Origin: Halorubrum alkaliphilum | Lineage (GTDB): Archaea; Halobacteriota; Halobacteria; Halobacteriales; Haloferacaceae | NCBI RefSeq assembly: GCF_017873815.1 | Contig: NZ_JAGGKQ010000026.1 | Location: 1-40,901 of the forward strand | Direction: 5' to 3' | Length of the DNA: 40,901 nucleotides | Part shown: positions 40,123-40,901 of the stretch, one piece after another | Position numbering within the stretch: position 1 is the first letter of the stretch | Layout: each line of letters begins with the position of its first letter | Notes under the pieces: model-generated | Databases searched by the model: none | Told to the model about the DNA's origin: nothing | What the model saw: the letters and a program-made list of their open reading frames with translations, nothing else | Translations under genes and position numbers: made by a program

Positions 40123-40818
40123 ATGACCCCCGCTCGCGCTCTCGCCCCGATCGTCGTCGCCCTCGTGCTCGTGACCCTCCTGATCGGGTTGGGTTCCGTT
40201 TCGGTGGGGGGTGATACGGACGATACAATTTATATCCAACAACCCGGTACTCCGACAGACCTCGTTTCAGGAGATCGCAGTCACACGATCTCCGATCTGT
40301 ATATAAATACCTCTAACTCAACACTCTCCGATAACAAACTCCGACTGAGCATCGATCTCTCTCCACTTTCGGATAGAGGTGTTAATACATCTCAAACCGA
40401 CATTACGGACATCTCTATTGATAATGGAGCCGTGGATCGCGTAGAAAGGCAGGAATCGACGGATGGGGATATAAGTATTCAACTCGTGGTTGAGAAGACC
40501 GGATCGGATGATCTACTCCGCATCGAACAGATCGAGCTCGGAGACATCTCCACGGAGAAGACGGGACCACACTCCGATGTCCGATATCAACTTGCTGTTA
40601 CTGGAGAGCACAAAACTGCAGCTGATGAGCCATTTATAAATGAGGCCGAAACTACGGTTTCAAAGCCGTTTGATATCGTGGATGGCTCCCTTCAGTTCCG
40701 AACGCAGGCCACGATATCCAGTAATCCATCTGGATTTATGCGACAATCCGTGACCGTTGAGGACGTTCACGCAAACACTAATACTACTCTCTTTGTTACT
40801 TATGAGGTACGTGTTTAG
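40123..40818 (+). CDS. Membrane-anchored exported beta protein, unknown function
   Basis: A 231-residue protein when started at MTPARALAPIVVALVLVTLL, whose single hydrophobic helix is a signal anchor; the frame is open to a GTG at 40045, but that adds a Pro/Ala-rich tail before the helix. The exposed part is beta-rich and Asp/Ser/Thr-rich with several N-X-S/T sites (NTSNST, NTSQT, NTNTTL). It lacks the dockerin-like module and the PGF-CTERM signal. Codon use is clearly more A/T-rich after about 40215 than in the S-layer gene, suggesting separate origin. I recognise no family. Confidence 0.6.
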   Translation: MTPARALAPIVVALVLVTLLIGLGSVSVGGDTDDTIYIQQPGTPTDLVSGDRSHTISDLYINTSNSTLSDNKLRLSIDLSPLSDRGVNTSQTDITDISIDNGAVDRVERQESTDGDISIQLVVEKTGSDDLLRIEQIELGDISTEKTGPHSDVRYQLAVTGEHKTAADEPFINEAETTVSKPFDIVDGSLQFRTQATISSNPSGFMRQSVTVEDVHANTNTTLFVTYEVRV

Positions 40819-40901
40819 CCCGGGCTGATTTCGTCACTGTCTCGTAGATAGAGACACGCGGGGGACACATGGTCCGTCAGCAGGAATCGGGAATGCCTTC
40901 T
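40819..40901. other. Window end, possible start of another gene
   Basis: A small GTCTC/GAGAC hairpin (40839-40855) follows the stop. An ATG at 40869 opens a frame (MVRQQESGMPS) that continues out of the window; 11 codons are too few to judge. Confidence 0.25.

Noticed and set aside
40839-40855. GTCTC-N7-GAGAC hairpin as a terminator
   Set aside because: The stem has only 5 pairs and no T-run follows; too weak to call.

Overview
The window is haloarchaeal DNA (class Halobacteria). Evidence: strongly acidic proteins, GC-rich third codon positions, Tat-type signal peptides on exported proteins, TATA boxes 25-30 bases before start codons with little or no leader, an S-layer-type glycoprotein ending in a PGF-CTERM sorting signal, and haloarchaeal ISH3-like and IS1341-type insertion elements. 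No rRNA, tRNA or CRISPR array was seen.

Layout. (1) 1-2880: the 3' end of an ISH3-like transposase abuts a polytopic membrane protein whose N-terminus looks damaged; on the other strand lie a family 4 glycosyltransferase and a small membrane protein. This reads as the eroded edge of a surface-glycan cluster. (2) 3034-8333: a winged-helix repressor divergent from a tightly overlapping six-gene operon (two small zinc-binding proteins, a winged-helix protein, a 946-residue two-HTH protein, a 79-residue protein and a PD-(D/E)XK nuclease), led by a palindrome-rich leader. (3) 8384-15445: an accessory island with three toxin-antitoxin-like pairs (HTH/TumE-like, UPF0175/PIN, RHH/PIN), two decayed copies of the region-2 nuclease, and two TnpB-only IS200/IS605 elements with terminal hairpins and probable guide RNAs. 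(4) 15643-17494: a TRAM-domain protein, a 49-residue Tat peptide and a very GC-rich two-HTH regulator. (5) 17871-40818: a cell-surface locus. A chain of tiny overlapping ORFs leads into a 1665-residue beta-helix surface protein, followed by a two-domain beta-sandwich protein, a subtilisin-like protease, a 1512-residue Tat-exported multidomain protein, a gluzincin-like metallopeptidase, a second beta-sandwich protein and the S-layer-like glycoprotein.

How the genes fit together. The striking signal is in region 5. Six exported proteins carry the same ~45-residue dockerin-like module, five at the C-terminus and one just after the signal peptide. Three proteins, including the S-layer-like glycoprotein itself, share a ~100-residue beta-sandwich domain that is nearly identical at DNA level over a 58-base stretch in two of them. 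Together this suggests a modular extracellular assembly (proteases, beta-helix adhesin and scaffold-like proteins docking to each other or to the S-layer), comparable in logic to a cohesin-dockerin complex. The binding partners are inferred, not shown. Region 2 is a second candidate for an undescribed system: a self-contained regulated nuclease operon whose nuclease has been repeatedly duplicated and lost next to toxin-antitoxin pairs.
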